The translations under genes were made by a program, and so were the position numbers. Positions 40,655-51,562 of a stretch of 64,000 nucleotides of DNA are shown one piece after another; within the stretch, counting starts at the first letter, position 1, and every line of letters starts with the position of its first letter. The stretch is from Prorocentrum cordatum (taxonomy: Eukaryota > Sar > Dinophyceae > Prorocentrales > Prorocentraceae). The notes under the pieces are model-generated. The model was not told the DNA's origin and ran no database searches. It saw only the letters and a program-made list of their open reading frames with translations. The DNA is taken from positions 104,707 through 168,706 of the forward strand of contig CAUYUJ010019892.1 in assembly GCA_963575745.1 (NCBI GenBank), given 5' to 3'.

Positions 40655-40933
40655 AAGGCCGGCCCCACCCCAGAGTAACGGTGACGATCGCAGTTTGGGG
40701 GTGGAGCCTGCCGGTGCTCCCAGGCGCCCTGCAGGGTGCTCGCAGGCGCCCTGCTGGTGCTCGCAGGCGTAGCGCAGGTGCCCCACTCCGCCCGAGCGCT
40801 GCTTTTACGCCCCCACCCTGGGTAACAACGTTGAGCATGTCTAATTCTTCGAGTTGTTTTTATTCGTTTTTGGGGGGCCAAGATCCTTTCATTTCTAATT
40901 GCTTTATCCTGGGCCTCTTCCTGGCCACCAGGG
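40655..40933. other. Unassigned
   Basis: Contains a short internal repeat (GTGCTCGCAGGCGCCCTGC, twice, near 40736-40770). Otherwise nothing is recognised. Confidence 0.3.
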
Positions 40934-41093
40934 TTAAGTCGGGCCTGTCCCTCTACAGGGGGAATATTCAAAATTAGTCAAAACAAAATCTGCGGACGAT
41001 GTTTTGAAAATTCTTTTACCATTTTGGTGCATTGTTGGGGTATTCTTAATTTTTCATCCAAAATTCCCCTGTAGGAGGACAGGCCAGACTTAA
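40934..41093. mobile_element. MITE family B, copy 1, TTAA target
   Basis: TTAA flanks both ends. The left arm is GTCGGGCCTGTCCCTCTACA and the right arm reverse-complements to GTCTGGCCTGTCCTCCTACA. The interior is AT-rich and non-coding. Copies 2 and 3 are at 43735-43882 and about 49096-49244. Confidence 0.88.
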
Positions 41094-41600
41094 CACTAGG
41101 GGGCCAGGAACAATTAGAAACGAGCACAATTAGAAATGAACACCATTAGTCATGAACAACATGTACGCGGAAACAATTGAAAACCAGATCGTGTCTTCGC
41201 GGCATCCCACCCGTGGTGGTTCGTCAACATCATCAGGAACATCTGGACGTCCTCGGCGTCGTGCTGCGCCTGCCAGGCCAGGGTCGTCACCTGATGGGGC
41301 TGAGTGCTTCAGCCGCTGGACATGACCAGAACGTTGGTGACCCTCTTCGTTTTCCTCCTTTTATCCTCCTCTTCCTCCTCCTTCTTTCATACACCTCCTC
41401 CTCCTCCTTCTATCCTCCTCATCTCCCTCCTCTACGCCCCCCTACTTGCTGTTCTACTTGGGGAGGGCCTGGACGGAGACTCCAGCGCGACCGCCAAGCA
41501 TTTGCATCACTATGCAGCGCATAGGCTTAGGCACGAGGCCGCACGCAGACGGGGCGTGTGAATGCACGCGCTCTTCCAGTCTGTTTATTCTGGCTGGTCT
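41094..41600. other. Unassigned
   Basis: ATTAGAAA(C/T)GA words near 41110-41150 repeat three times. TCCTCCT-rich sequence lies at 41350-41440. No gene is recognised. Confidence 0.3.
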
Positions 41601-41626
41601 CCCTCTCTCGCTGTTTCTCTCCCTCC

Positions 41627-41659
<33 letters not shown>

Positions 41660-41867
41660 CCCCTCCCTTGTGTTGTTCTCACTCTCTCTCTCTCTCGCTC
41701 TCTCCCTCTCTCTCTGTATATATAGGTGTGTGTGTCTCTCTCTCTCTCTCTCACTCTCTGCCCTTATCTCCCTGTTTTCCCCTCCCTCTCTTTCCCTCTA
41801 TGAGTGTGTTCTCTCTCTCTCTCTCTTTCTGTCTCTATGGCCTGCTCCCTCTCTTCTCTCATATGTT

Positions 41868-41903
<36 letters not shown>

Positions 41904-41910
41904 CCTCTGT
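41601..41910. repeat. (CT)n and (TA)n microsatellites
   Basis: Long CT runs at 41620-41760 and 41810-41890, with short TATATA breaks near 41717 and 41890. Confidence 0.9.
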
Positions 41911-43440
41911 GCGGAGACCATGCTTCAAGGCTAATCCACGCACGCACGAGTCCACCGTTGCTTCTTTCTGTGCAGTGCTTCTGCCTATCTGCCGCTTTTC
42001 CTGTTGCATGGCTCCTCCTGTCCTCCCGTGCTCGCTTTCGCTGGGCTCTGTTGTGAGATATTGTGGGCCGTTTTGGCCTCCGGGATCTCTGCAGTCAGCA
42101 CGCTCTGCCACGTCTCCCAGGATGCGGCCCATTGCATGTACCCGATTACGTTTAAGAATGAAGCATCATGAGCACATTGTGCGTGTGTGGTTGAGGTGGC
42201 CGTTGAACACGCTGGGACAATAGCTCGGGTTGAAGATCCTCCAAAAATGCCAGCTCGGCTTAGCTTGCCTTCAGCTTCTTGCGAGGTGGTTTATCGCAAG
42301 CGACCCAGGCATCCTTAGATTTGCTGGGGAGGTTCTGTGCCGAAGAAAGTTGCTGTCATTGCCCAGAGGTTCCAAATCGGCCTAGTAAGAGTACTTCCGT
42401 TGACCCCGGCCCTGGCCTGGCCTAGCAAGCCTTGGGCAGTCCAGTCGTCTGCCATGTTCGCACGTCCGTTTCAGCATGCAGCGAGGGAAATGAACACCTG
42501 GGAGTCATCGCAGGGTCTGTCACCCCAGAGTTCTGGGATTCTCCAAAGAGAACGAGAGGAGAGGGAAAACGAGAGAAAGAGAGACAGAGACAGAGAAAGA
42601 GAGAGAGAGAGAGACAGATACAGAGGCAGACTGTTGGAGAAAGAGATCAGCGGATGTTGCACAGACGCACATTTGTTGCTTGCACACTTCAGATGGGATT
42701 TGAAACAGAACGGTTTCGCCCTAGATGAACTTGAAGTTGGCCCCTGTGTGTCCGTATTGGTTCCATGTTCCTGTGCCCCTTTGTCCGCTACCAGGTCTTC
42801 CAGCCAGCGATCACCCCGCTGTTGCCTTGTCCAGATCCCGCGTCCAGCCGTTCCTCGTGTCCCCGACGCCAGAGAGTGCTGTTCCGTCCAGCCGTGAAGG
42901 AGACGTTGACGACATGTAAGCGACGAAAAAATCGGGGTCGTTCGTCTTCACCGACATTGGCGCGTAAGCTGCCCGCGTTAGCTCGCGCGTAAGTGCCTTC
43001 GTTTCCAGTAAAGCGTGCCGCGCTGGCGGCCCGCGTAAGCCACCGCGTAAGGTCGCGACGTCATCTGGCGTAACACCCGTTGTTGATCGTCGCCAATCTG
43101 AGTCTGGCATTGATACGCACGGGCGCTGGCCGAAATGCCCGCCAATCTCTACCAGGTTGAAACGGAACCGCTGGTCTTGGCCCCATAGATGCGTGCGTTC
43201 CCCGTTTTCGCTTCTCTGCGGCACAGCGCCGAGGTCGAGGATCTGTTCCATCGCTCGCAGCCGCCGCCTAGGGAATGAATACGTGCCAGGACCCAGGACC
43301 CCCAGAGACAGCATCGGACATGGATATTCTCGAGCCCCGGCGCGGCATTAATCGCGCCGAACGCTTGCAATACTATTTGTGGGGTTCTTCTGGGCGGGGG
43401 CGGGGGCGGCCGCTGGCGTTGTGGAGGACGATCAATGGAG
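41911..43440. other. Unassigned
   Basis: A (GA)n run lies at 42570-42625. GCGCGTAAG-type words recur near 42960-43050. No domain or clear exon is seen in any frame. Confidence 0.3.
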
Positions 43441-43442
43441 AG

Positions 43443-43575
43443 GAAGCGTGCTGCCAAATAATTTTCAGATGTCTAAAACATGTGTCAAACATGTTTTAAA
43501 CATGTAAACCACATGCTTAAAAACATGTTTAGAACAGTTGTCCGGCATTTTAAACACATGTTTAATTCGATGATA
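43443..43575. repeat. AT-rich cluster of AAACATGTTT palindromes
   Basis: AACATGTGT, AAACATGTTTTAAACATGT, AAAAACATGTTTAG and AAACACATGTTTAA crowd into about 100 bp just upstream of MITE-B copy 2. Confidence 0.7.
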
Positions 43576-43734
43576 GGGTGTTAGCGCGTCCATTGTCGTG
43601 GCATCACAACACTTGCGGGCCCGAAGATCACTTCAGGGCGACACGTGTATTTCGCGGGAGGGGTCGAGTGGCTGCAGGGGCCGGTCGTCCGAAGAAAAGA
43701 GGCCTCTCGCTTCCTGGTCGGCAGCGCCTCTCCA

Positions 43735-43882
43735 TTAAGTCGGGCCTGTCCCTCTACAGGAGGAAGATTCAAAAATAGTCCAAACATAGTCTGGGGATTT
43801 TTTAATAAACATTTGGGGGTATTTTTGAGTATTTATTGTTTTTCGTCGAAAGTCCCCCTGTAGGGGGACAGGCCCGACTTAA
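43735..43882. mobile_element. MITE family B, copy 2, TTAA target
   Basis: TTAA on both sides. The left arm is GTCGGGCCTGTCCCTCTACA and the right arm reverse-complements to GTCGGGCCTGTCCCCCTACA, so the ends are nearly perfect. The interior (TTTTAATAAACATTTGGGGG) resembles copy 3 more than copy 1. Confidence 0.9.
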
Positions 43883-45522
43883 CCTCTCCTCCGCCCCTGC
43901 GCCGCCACGAAGAGACGAGACGAAGTAAGGCTGCTCTCCTCCAGGAGGCGCGAGGAGCGCACGACGAGATGGCCTGCGCTCCCGATTTGTCGCGTCCCTG
44001 CTCCTCTCTTCGCTGCAGGTGTCCCCGCCGCCCCACCCGCGGCCACTGCCCCTCACCATGGTCTGACAGCTGGCACCGAGAGCGGTGCGACCCCCAGATT
44101 CCCCAGCGTGGAGTTCCGTGGGATCTACGGGTGTGTGTGTGTGTGTTGTCAGATGGGGTTCTCCGCTCGAACGAAACCCCCCCTCGGGGTCCGATAACCC
44201 GCACCCATACCTGTAGCGTCTTCATCTCCTTGCCTTTCCCCATACCTCCTCTCTACGGGTTTCATCGCCTGCTGTTCTCTGATCACCACGAGCCGCGCAC
44301 GGGCGCGAGGGCCGAAGGGGGGGCGGCGGGAGGAGCCCATGGCCGGTCGCCGCGGGGACTCGCCACTGGGAGTGGGACCTGCGCGCGCGCCCGCATTCGG
44401 CGGTTGCTCCTGGCCTGGAGCGTCTTCCTCGTCTCCTCTTGGAGTCGGCCCAGCTCTGGTTCCGGTCAGCAGGAAGGGTGGGCAGGTTCCAGGCGTGGGG
44501 ATCGACAAGGTTGTCGTTTTTGTTCTGACTCCGGGGGCAGGTTTTCGGGCCCCAGGACCGTCCAAAATGGATCCAAGATGAGCATGTGCCCCAGTTGGAC
44601 CCCAGGAGGGACCTGGGAACAGATTTTGAGCGGAATTGCCCAACCAGCTCAATCAAACCCCCCCCGCCGAGTCCAAGTCTCCTCCGCCTGATCACGCGCT
44701 GGGGCGCGAAGGTAGTCGCGGTTCGCGCGTCGCGGTCTGGGCCAGGGCGGTTGCCCTTCTCCTCAGGGGAGGCGGCGCGGGGGCGGGAGGGCGCGAAGAA
44801 AATCGCTCGTCGAGTATCGCGGGGCGCGATGCGCGAAGTTAGGTGACCTAGTCCTGCTCCATGCCTCTCTCTCTCTCACACCTTCGCAGCTGTGGGCTGC
44901 AAGAGGCAGTCTCAGGGTACTCAGGCTCGGTCCACCGAACTGCGTGTTCCTGACCCGGGGCGTTGGGGAAAACCAGCATGTCGGCCAGATTTCCAGGATT
45001 GGGCCCTTGCCCGTCTCGGGCGCAGGAGTTTCAAGGAACGGTTTGGGATGAAAACCGAGTGCTGTGGGGGGCACGTTTTGAACAGTTTCATGGCGTCGGA
45101 AGTCCAGTTTGCAGCGGGTGCGATTTGGGTGGAAGAGGTTCGATCGTTCGGGGGTTACTTGCCTTTGAACTCGTCGGAGCGCTCACCCTGGGTCGGCTGA
45201 CTCGCTGGTTTGGGCAACTTTGCACTGCAACCCGGATTCGTTTTCGCTTTGTTTCCGTTGTGTTCCGCTCTGGCGCTCGCAGTGGGTCGATCAGATGCAC
45301 CAGACGTTTTTGAGTGTGCATTGTTTCTCATGTTTCTCGTGCACAACGCAGCTTTTGGCAGCCGTCGACCTTTGGAGCTCACCTCCACAATACCCTCCCC
45401 CTCTTTCAGGGCGGGCATGCTGTCGTTGGTATGTGTAGCTGCTTAAGCATTTGAGTGTTGAGCGGCATTGACATTAATGTTGAGCGACACTGGCATCTGG
45501 TTAGCAGTCATGAGCCTACGTC
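43883..45522. other. Unassigned; one dispersed motif
   Basis: GCGCGAAGGTAGTCGCGGTT, CGCGCGTCGCGGTCTGGGCC and TGCCCTTCTCC at 44702-44763 recur with changes at 46356-46425. A (GT)n run lies near 44132-44145. No gene is recognised. Confidence 0.35.
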
Positions 45523-45915
45523 ATGCGGTACCAGTTCATGCGCATCTGTTATCTGCTGTGTTTGGGATTTGTCCTGGCACGAGCCTGCGCAGATCGCACG
45601 CCGATCGGCCAGGACAGCAGTCACGTGGACCGCGTGGCTGGAGCAGTTGCAGCGCGTGGCGACGCGGTCATTGAGTCCGGTGCCCTGCCAGCTGGGATTG
45701 TCCAGAGCCCCCTAAACCGGGACATTGTTGACAAGGGCTGTCTGGACATTCCGCATGGGGAGCACGCAGCATGGATAATGCTTGCGACCCATGGCTGCAT
45801 TTTTCTCGGGCGCGCCGACGTCCTGGGTTACCAAAGTCCCTACGGCTGCAGTTCTCTCGGGCGCGCCGACGTCCTGGGTTACCAAGGTCCCTGTTTAGAG
45901 GGCCCCGGACAGTAA
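45523..45915 (+). CDS. Possible small secreted protein with an in-frame 17-residue tandem repeat
   Basis: A 130-codon frame opens with a signal-peptide-like start (MRYQFMRICYLLCLGFVLAR, then ACADRTPIG with a possible Ala-x-Ala cleavage context). The C-terminal part has two consecutive 17-residue units, GCIFLGRADVLGYQSPY and GCSSLGRADVLGYQGPC, encoded by a 51-bp tandem duplication that keeps the frame. No family is recognised. The mature part has Cys near the end. It may be a real single-exon gene or a chance frame; low-to-moderate confidence. Confidence 0.35.
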   Translation: MRYQFMRICYLLCLGFVLARACADRTPIGQDSSHVDRVAGAVAARGDAVIESGALPAGIVQSPLNRDIVDKGCLDIPHGEHAAWIMLATHGCIFLGRADVLGYQSPYGCSSLGRADVLGYQGPCLEGPGQ

Positions 45916-47235
45916 GAAAGCCGAGGGGGACGGATCAGTTCATGTTGCATTGCAGGGCCTGTCTGGATGCCAAGCGCACGGGATACTCGCAGCAGCGGTG
46001 CTTTGGATTGAGAGCGTCGCTGAAGCCGCCCACATGGTGAAATCGTTGGTCGCGTTCGTCTAGTGCGTGACGTCGGCGGCGCCGCGAGGAGTGCTTTTGA
46101 GGAGGTTCAGAGAGCTTCTCAGAAGGCCAGAGCAGCCTTCTGAGAATGCCCGCCCCCGCTGCATTCCCCCCTGGGCGCGCCGCCGATGACGGGCGCGAGG
46201 AGCTGCGCACGAGCTCCTCAGTGCGGTGGGGTGGCATGGGGGGCAGAAGCGCTGCTGCACCCTGCTCTTCCTGCTCCTCGCCCGGCGGGCGGTGGGCGTG
46301 GTGTCTTGGTGGCGTCTTGGCGCGCGAAGGTCATAGCTCATGTATATGTTGTCACCCGCGGGGGCACGAAGCTAATCGCGCTTCGCGCGTCGCGGACTGG
46401 GCCGAAGCAGCTGCCCTTCTCCAGGTGACCCAGATAATGCCATGGGGCCCGAGTATGGGAATGGCCAGAGCGAGGAGATCTTAGCATCGCCCGTACAAGC
46501 AATAACTGCAAGCTTAGTTGGAGCTCCAATGGTAAATTCTTTGTATGCGAGTGCTGGAACATAATGCGCGCGATGTTGTCGTTATATATACATATGTATA
46601 TTATGTATATTGGCATATATCATCGAGAACATCACTGGTAGTAGTGAAGATGACCGTAGCACCAAGATACGTACATTTCAAGATTACCACCAAAGTCTGC
46701 CAACAACTCATGCACTCCCCCATCCCACATCTTACACTACCCGTACCAGCTGCAGGGAGATAGTCTAGGTAGTACACTTTTGAATTCGGAGGATCCCTAT
46801 GCCTAGCACCTCTCCAGTGTCACCTGGGATCCGCATGAGAGGCCAAGATACGTTGTACAGCGGAGCCTTGAGATGCCTTTAGACGTTTCGATTCGAAATC
46901 AAGGAGAATTGCACGCCCTATGCTGCTGCTGTTGTGGAGTGGCGACTTGTAAGACGACGCAAATTGGAGAGTGCTCCTTCGCAACGCTCCCCGCATCCAT
47001 CAGAACACGCTCCAGGACCAGTCATGGGAGGGACGGAAGGAGGAGGAGTTGGAGGAGACATAGTAAGCCCGGTGCGCCGAATAAGAGGTTGGCCCGCCAA
47101 CAGGTGCCCCACGAGAGTTGCTTCTCTCCCGAGGGGCTCTTGGAGCCTTGGGCCACCTCACGAAGCTCAAAGCCGACGAAGGAGGATCCCCGAGATTTCT
47201 CCTGGCAAGACCTCTTACCGCGTGCGCCTGCTGTG
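45916..47235. other. Unassigned; two dispersed motifs
   Basis: 46130-46190 matches 5530-5580 (GAATGCCCGCCCCCGCTGCA), and 46356-46425 matches 44702-44763. A TATATACATATG stretch lies at 46583-46622. No exon is convincing. Confidence 0.35.
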
Positions 47236-47415
47236 TACAGTCGGGGCCCTGAAGAAGGAACCCTTTTCGTTGGGGAGGGGCTCCGCGTTCCTTAAGTGTT
47301 TTACAGCTTGCCTCAGGTTTTCCTTAGGGTTTTGATGGGAAATCGAAGTTCAACTTATGGAAAAAGGGGCCTCGTTTCTTATTTAGGGTTCCTTGGGTCA
47401 AGGCCCCGACTGTAG
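47236..47415. mobile_element. MITE family C, TA target, CAGT ends
   Basis: The ends are TA-CAGTCGGGGCCCTGAAG and, reversed, TA-CAGTCGGGGCCTTGACC; both continue to AAGGAACCC. The 180-bp span is bounded by TA on each side. TA duplications and CAGT termini are usual for Tc1/mariner-derived elements. The interior is non-coding. Confidence 0.8.
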
Positions 47416-47824
47416 CGAGCCGCCTCGAAGACCTCCGATGCGACAGCGAAGTCTGGCTCGGGGCGGCGCACGCCTGCCACCTGCGCCACACAGGCAGACG
47501 GAGAGAGGCCGAGCGGTGTGGACGACTGCCTTCGGCTCCTCCTTGCCGCCCTCGCCGGGCGCTCCCTGTCGGGGTTCACGGCCACGAGGAGGGAAGGAGG
47601 AGGAGGAGGAGGAGAAGGAGGAGGAGGAGGAGGGCGAGCTAAATTGCATGTGTTGGCGACGTCGTGGGCCGTCTTCGCTCTGCAGCAGAGGCGGACGGAA
47701 GACGGGACGATGGACAAACGAAAGCAGGGCGACAACGGACAGCATTGCTCAGCTCGAGCCCTGGAGGGCAGCTCGGCGTCTCGGGCTCTCCGCTTCCAGC
47801 GGGGGGGGGGGGGGCTTCCCGCGG
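47416..47824. other. Unassigned, with a GGA run
   Basis: GGA units at 47590-47635 and a (G)13 run near 47800-47812. No gene is recognised. Confidence 0.35.
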
Positions 47825-47904
47825 CTAGGGGGTCACATGCGAACCCCACCCTCCCCCTCAGAAATCGTGGGGGGTAGGGGTAGGGTTCGCATGTGACCCC
47901 CTAG
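47825..47904. mobile_element. 80-bp foldback (MITE family D)
   Basis: CTAGGGGGTCACATGCGAAC starts the left arm and the right arm is its exact reverse complement (ends GTTCGCATGTGACCCCCTAG). The two perfect 20-bp-plus arms leave only about 35 bp of loop. Confidence 0.85.
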
Positions 47905-47959
47905 CGGGGGGCAGGTTCTGGGTGCTTCTCTTGGCCTCGGGGAGGCCGACCCTGCCGGG

Positions 47960-48275
47960 GCGGGGGCCCGAGGCGAGGCCTCGGCGCCTCCGCCGGCTCC
48001 CCTCGGAGAGGGGTCGGACTCGGACGCGCCTGATTCCGCTGGGTCAGTGGGCCGCCAGGCCTCAGGCGCGTCCCCCAACGACGGAGGCGAGGCCTCGACG
48101 CGTCCGTGGACTCCCCTTATGGGGAGGGGTCGGGCTCGGACGCGTCTTCTTGCGTTGGGTCAGTGGACCGCCCAGGCCTCGGGCGCGTCCCCCACAGCGG
48201 AGGCGAGGCCTCGACGCGTCCGTGGGCTCCCCTTTATGGGGAGGAGTCGGACACGGGCGCGCCCGATTTCGTTCG
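47960..48275. repeat. ~115-bp tandem repeat, nearly three units
   Basis: AGGCGAGGCCTCG starts at 47971, 48085 and 48201. Each unit also has GGGTCAGTGG(G/A)CCGCC and a GGGGAGG(G/A)GTCGG box. Confidence 0.8.
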
Positions 48276-48493
48276 ATCATGGGCCGCCAGGCTCGAGGCC
48301 CGGCCCAAGCAGCCGAACAGCGCCTGGCGATTGCTTCCTCCGAGCACGCGGACCCGGGTGGAGGCCCTTGGCGATCCGAGCCGAGCTCTGAGGCCACGGC
48401 TTGGCAAAGCGACGTGTGCTTACACGGGCGAGGTCTTCGGTTGCCGGGTGGTGTGCAGTCAAGACGCTTCTGCAAGGACCACTTCGGGCTCAG

Positions 48494-48698
48494 GAGGGTC
48501 GGGCTGGACGAAAGGGGGGGATTGGGAAAGGGGGGGTTACGAAATCTGCTGCATGCAGCTGGTTTCGGCCCCGCCGAGGGGCCCATCCCTCGATACATGG
48601 CCGCCTCCGGCGCCGGAGGGCGCCGGGAAAATCAGCTACGGATCTGATTCTCAAACCCCCTTTTGTGCTATCCCCTTCTTTCGCCGGACCCGAGAGGG
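48494..48698. mobile_element. MITE family A, copy 2, with 5-bp target-site duplication
   Basis: The body (48499-48693) starts TCGGGCTGGACGAAAGGGGG and its right end reverse-complements to TCGGGTCCGGCGAAAGAAGG. GAGGG flanks both sides (48494-48498, 48694-48698). Interior hairpins match copy 1; in AATCAG...CTGATT the loop sequence differs but the outer stem is kept. Confidence 0.85.
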
Positions 48699-49095
48699 GC
48701 TCTGGTGTTCGGGCCAACTCGAAGATCTAAGTCAAGGAAGGAACTGATTCGAAGCCGAGGCTCGCCGTGGCCAGAAAGCACATCATGTTCGGTTCCTTAC
48801 CCAAGCATTTTTTCTGGTAGCGCGATGGCTGCATGCCTGACATGCGCACCACGTTATGATCAGGCCGAGTTGCCAAATCATGAGTGGGATTGGTATCTCT
48901 ACCTCGAAAACAGAGCAACGCCGTGGGCTGCAGCGCCGCCCCAGCGGTGTGGTGAAGGGGGCTAGGGATCTGTTGAGCAGAGGCCGAGCACCCACCCAAC
49001 GCACACTGCGAGAATTCGTCAATCACAGCCAGGCGCGAGAGCTCCGTGGCCGCCCTGGGACGAGCCAGCCTCTGGCGCGCAAGAACTCGAACACG
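48699..49095. other. Unassigned
   Basis: No gene or repeat is recognised. Confidence 0.3.
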
Positions 49096-49244
49096 AAAAA
49101 CTCGAACACGAGAAGAACAGGAGGAAATTTCAAAAATAGTAAAAGAAGCAGTATGGGGTTATTTTTTGATGATTGTTTGAATTTGTGTTTGGCTACTTTA
49201 ATGTTCTTCCCAAATCCGCCTTTAGGAGGACATGCCCGACCTAA
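49096..49244. mobile_element. MITE family B, copy 3, decayed left end
   Basis: The right end GGAGGACATGCCCGACCTAA and the interior TTTCAAAAATAGT ... GGGGTTATTTTTTGATGATT match copies 1 and 2. The left arm is only weakly recognisable. Confidence 0.65.
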
Positions 49245-49975
49245 ACCCAGGGTTTTCTCGCTTGCTCCCTTCTTCCAGAATGTTGGCAAAGACGCAGAGC
49301 AAATGGTGTTCGCGTCAGAGCATCAACACACATAACCGAAACCGACGCAGCGGTCGGAATCTAAACATGCTCAGCGAACTACCCTGCATTATGGTCGGCG
49401 ATGCCGTTAGCAGCGACAATACCGGGACGCGGGCCTCGACCTCAGGCCTCAGAAATGTCTGAGTGATTCGGAATCTGCACTGGCCTCACATCCCGCGCTG
49501 AAACGAGGTCCTGAATTCAGTTCCTCAGATCACGATGCGCCTGAAGTCGCAGAAGAAAGGCCGCCCGAGTGGATTTCGGCGGCAAATCCTTTCGCCACAC
49601 AGGCCAAATTAGCCACCTAGCCCAAGGACGACCCAGGCGGGAATTCTTCAAGGAACCTTTGACACTGTGCCTATCAGAGATCCGACAGCCAATAACTTGA
49701 GGCCAACAGAGGCCGTGCTGGTGAAAACCTAACTACACGAAATTGTGGCCAGAAATCGTGACGCCCCAAGACATTCCTAGGCCGATAGTCATTCAACAAT
49801 CCCTTACTGTTCGCATCCACTGATCCCCGCATGCGAGTTCGCTCTAGAGCGGGAATCTCACCCAGACGTGGTCCAGGAGTTCGGCGTGAGACCGCGAAGC
49901 CAAAAGATGAGACACTCGGAGGCCGCTTGGGCCCTACGCCTTGCGAAAGCCTCCGAGGTATCTTGACATTCCGAA
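49245..49975. other. Unassigned
   Basis: Moderate-GC sequence without a coherent exon or a repeat that recurs in the window. Confidence 0.3.
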
Positions 49976-50400
49976 GGGGAGAACGAGGAGGAGGAGGAGG
50001 AGGAGGAGGAGGAGGAGTGTGAGCAAGAGGAGGGTAGAACGAGGACGAAGGGAGAAGATGGGGAGGAGGATAAACATGAGAAGGAGGAGGAGGTGGAAGA
50101 AGAAGGGGAGGAGGAGGAGGAGGAGGAGGAGGAGGAGGAGGAGGAGGAGGAGGAGGAAGAGGAGGAAAAGAAGGAGGACGTCGGCGACGGCGGTAGCGGC
50201 CACGATGCGACAAAGGCGGCGGCAGCGGCGGCCGGCCACGACGACGACGTCATTGACGACAGCGACTGTGACGACGCCGTCCTCGTCGTCCTTGTCCTCG
50301 CCGTTCTCAGAGCCGCCGTGTCCTCCTCATCCTCCCCGTGCTCGCCCTCGTCCCCGCTGTCGTCGTTGAGGACGTCGGCGGCGGCGGCGCTGCAGGTTAG
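49976..50400. repeat. GGA microsatellites and CGACGG-type tract
   Basis: GGA runs at 49985-50020 and 50085-50170 are followed by GGCGGCGGC/CGACGACG words up to 50390. Confidence 0.85.
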
Positions 50401-51118
50401 GGTCGCCGCCGCGCGCTACTTCCCGGCCTCCATGGTGAGGCCCACCGCGCCCGCTCGGGGAGGGGCGGGGCGCCCTCGGGGCACGCTTATTCCGCTCGGA
50501 GCAAGGGGGTCAGGGCAGTGGGGAGGTTACTATTGCTTTTTTATCAGGCAGCACAGAGGACCACTTCGTGAAATATTCACCTGCTCGTGAGAAGTACGTA
50601 TACTGCACTCGAGAGCTGACGGGTCACTGGTGCCTCGCTGTCACGCCGCAGAGCGTGATCCCACAATGGGTAGTATGCAGTCCCCCCGATGAGAACTGAG
50701 AACGGGGCTCCGAAATTCGAGAGCAAGTCACCCCCTCGTTCTGGCGACTCCTGGCCAGGCGCAAGTCACCAAGGGCAAAGCCTCAAGACTGCCAAATCAT
50801 CGCACGCTCGAGCAGCGGACATTGCCCCCGCTAGGTGTGCCGCACGAGTGAAAGACTGCCCAGGGCTGCTCTGAGAGCGCTGGCACCTGAGACGCCCCGC
50901 ACCCCCAGGTCAGGCGTACGAGAACCGTTGCTGAAACTAGTGCCTAGGCAATCAAAGAAGGTGCCTCGGTATCTAAAAAAACTCAGTATCTATACTAAGG
51001 GTAATGGTGGGAAAATGTGCATCGACTCCCGTAGCCCCCCGGCGAACTGTTGGTTGAACGCTGAGATCATGTACATGCTAAGCCGCTCCATGCTTTCAGT
51101 GTGGGCTTCGTCCCGCGG
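50401..51118. other. Unassigned
   Basis: No domain or recurring repeat is seen. It lies downstream of the minus-strand candidate gene and could hold its 3' untranslated part. Confidence 0.3.
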
Positions 51119-51439
51119 TCACAGGACGGAGGGTGTGCGCAGGCTATCCCTGATGCCCTCAGGACCTAAGAGCAGATCGGTCCGGTTGTCATCCCACTCG
51201 ATTGTGCTCACGGTCGGGTTCCCAGCGGGCAGCGTCTCCAGGCAAGGTAGAGTGGTCATGACGTCCGCGGCCCCGGAATCCTCGTAAGCGTTCATGAGCG
51301 CCACGCCAAAAGCCGTAAGCCGGAACAAATCCAGATGGGCGCGAGAAACTCTGATAATCTCGTCTACGTAGGCGATGGGCAACCAGCCGTGCAAGGGGGA
51401 CCTCAGCATGTCCCGATATGGGATGTAGACCTCCGACAT
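51119..51439 (-). CDS. Candidate C-terminal exon of a minus-strand gene
   Basis: From an ATG at 51439 the frame reads MSEVYIPYRDMLRSPLHGWL, IAYVDEIIRVSRAHLDLFRL and TVSTIEWDDNRTDLLLG before a TGA at 51119-51121. Composition is balanced and protein-like with no repeat origin. The frame stays open further upstream, so the true exon start is unclear. No family is recognised. Confidence 0.35.
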   Translation of the reverse strand: MSEVYIPYRDMLRSPLHGWLPIAYVDEIIRVSRAHLDLFRLTAFGVALMNAYEDSGAADVMTTLPCLETLPAGNPTVSTIEWDDNRTDLLLGPEGIRDSLRTPSVL

Positions 51440-51562
51440 CGTGCCACAGGACCGTGGCGATAGACAGCACGCACCCAAGCTCACAGAAGCTGCGCATCCA
51501 GCTTCAACCATTGTCAGCGGCGCAGTGCTCGGGGCCACAGGGGCCACGCAATCAATATCAAC

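Noticed and set aside
44892-45313. Overlapping plus-strand frames of about 100 codons
   Set aside because: No domain, no repeat-independent support and no clear splice context; two frames look equally plausible.
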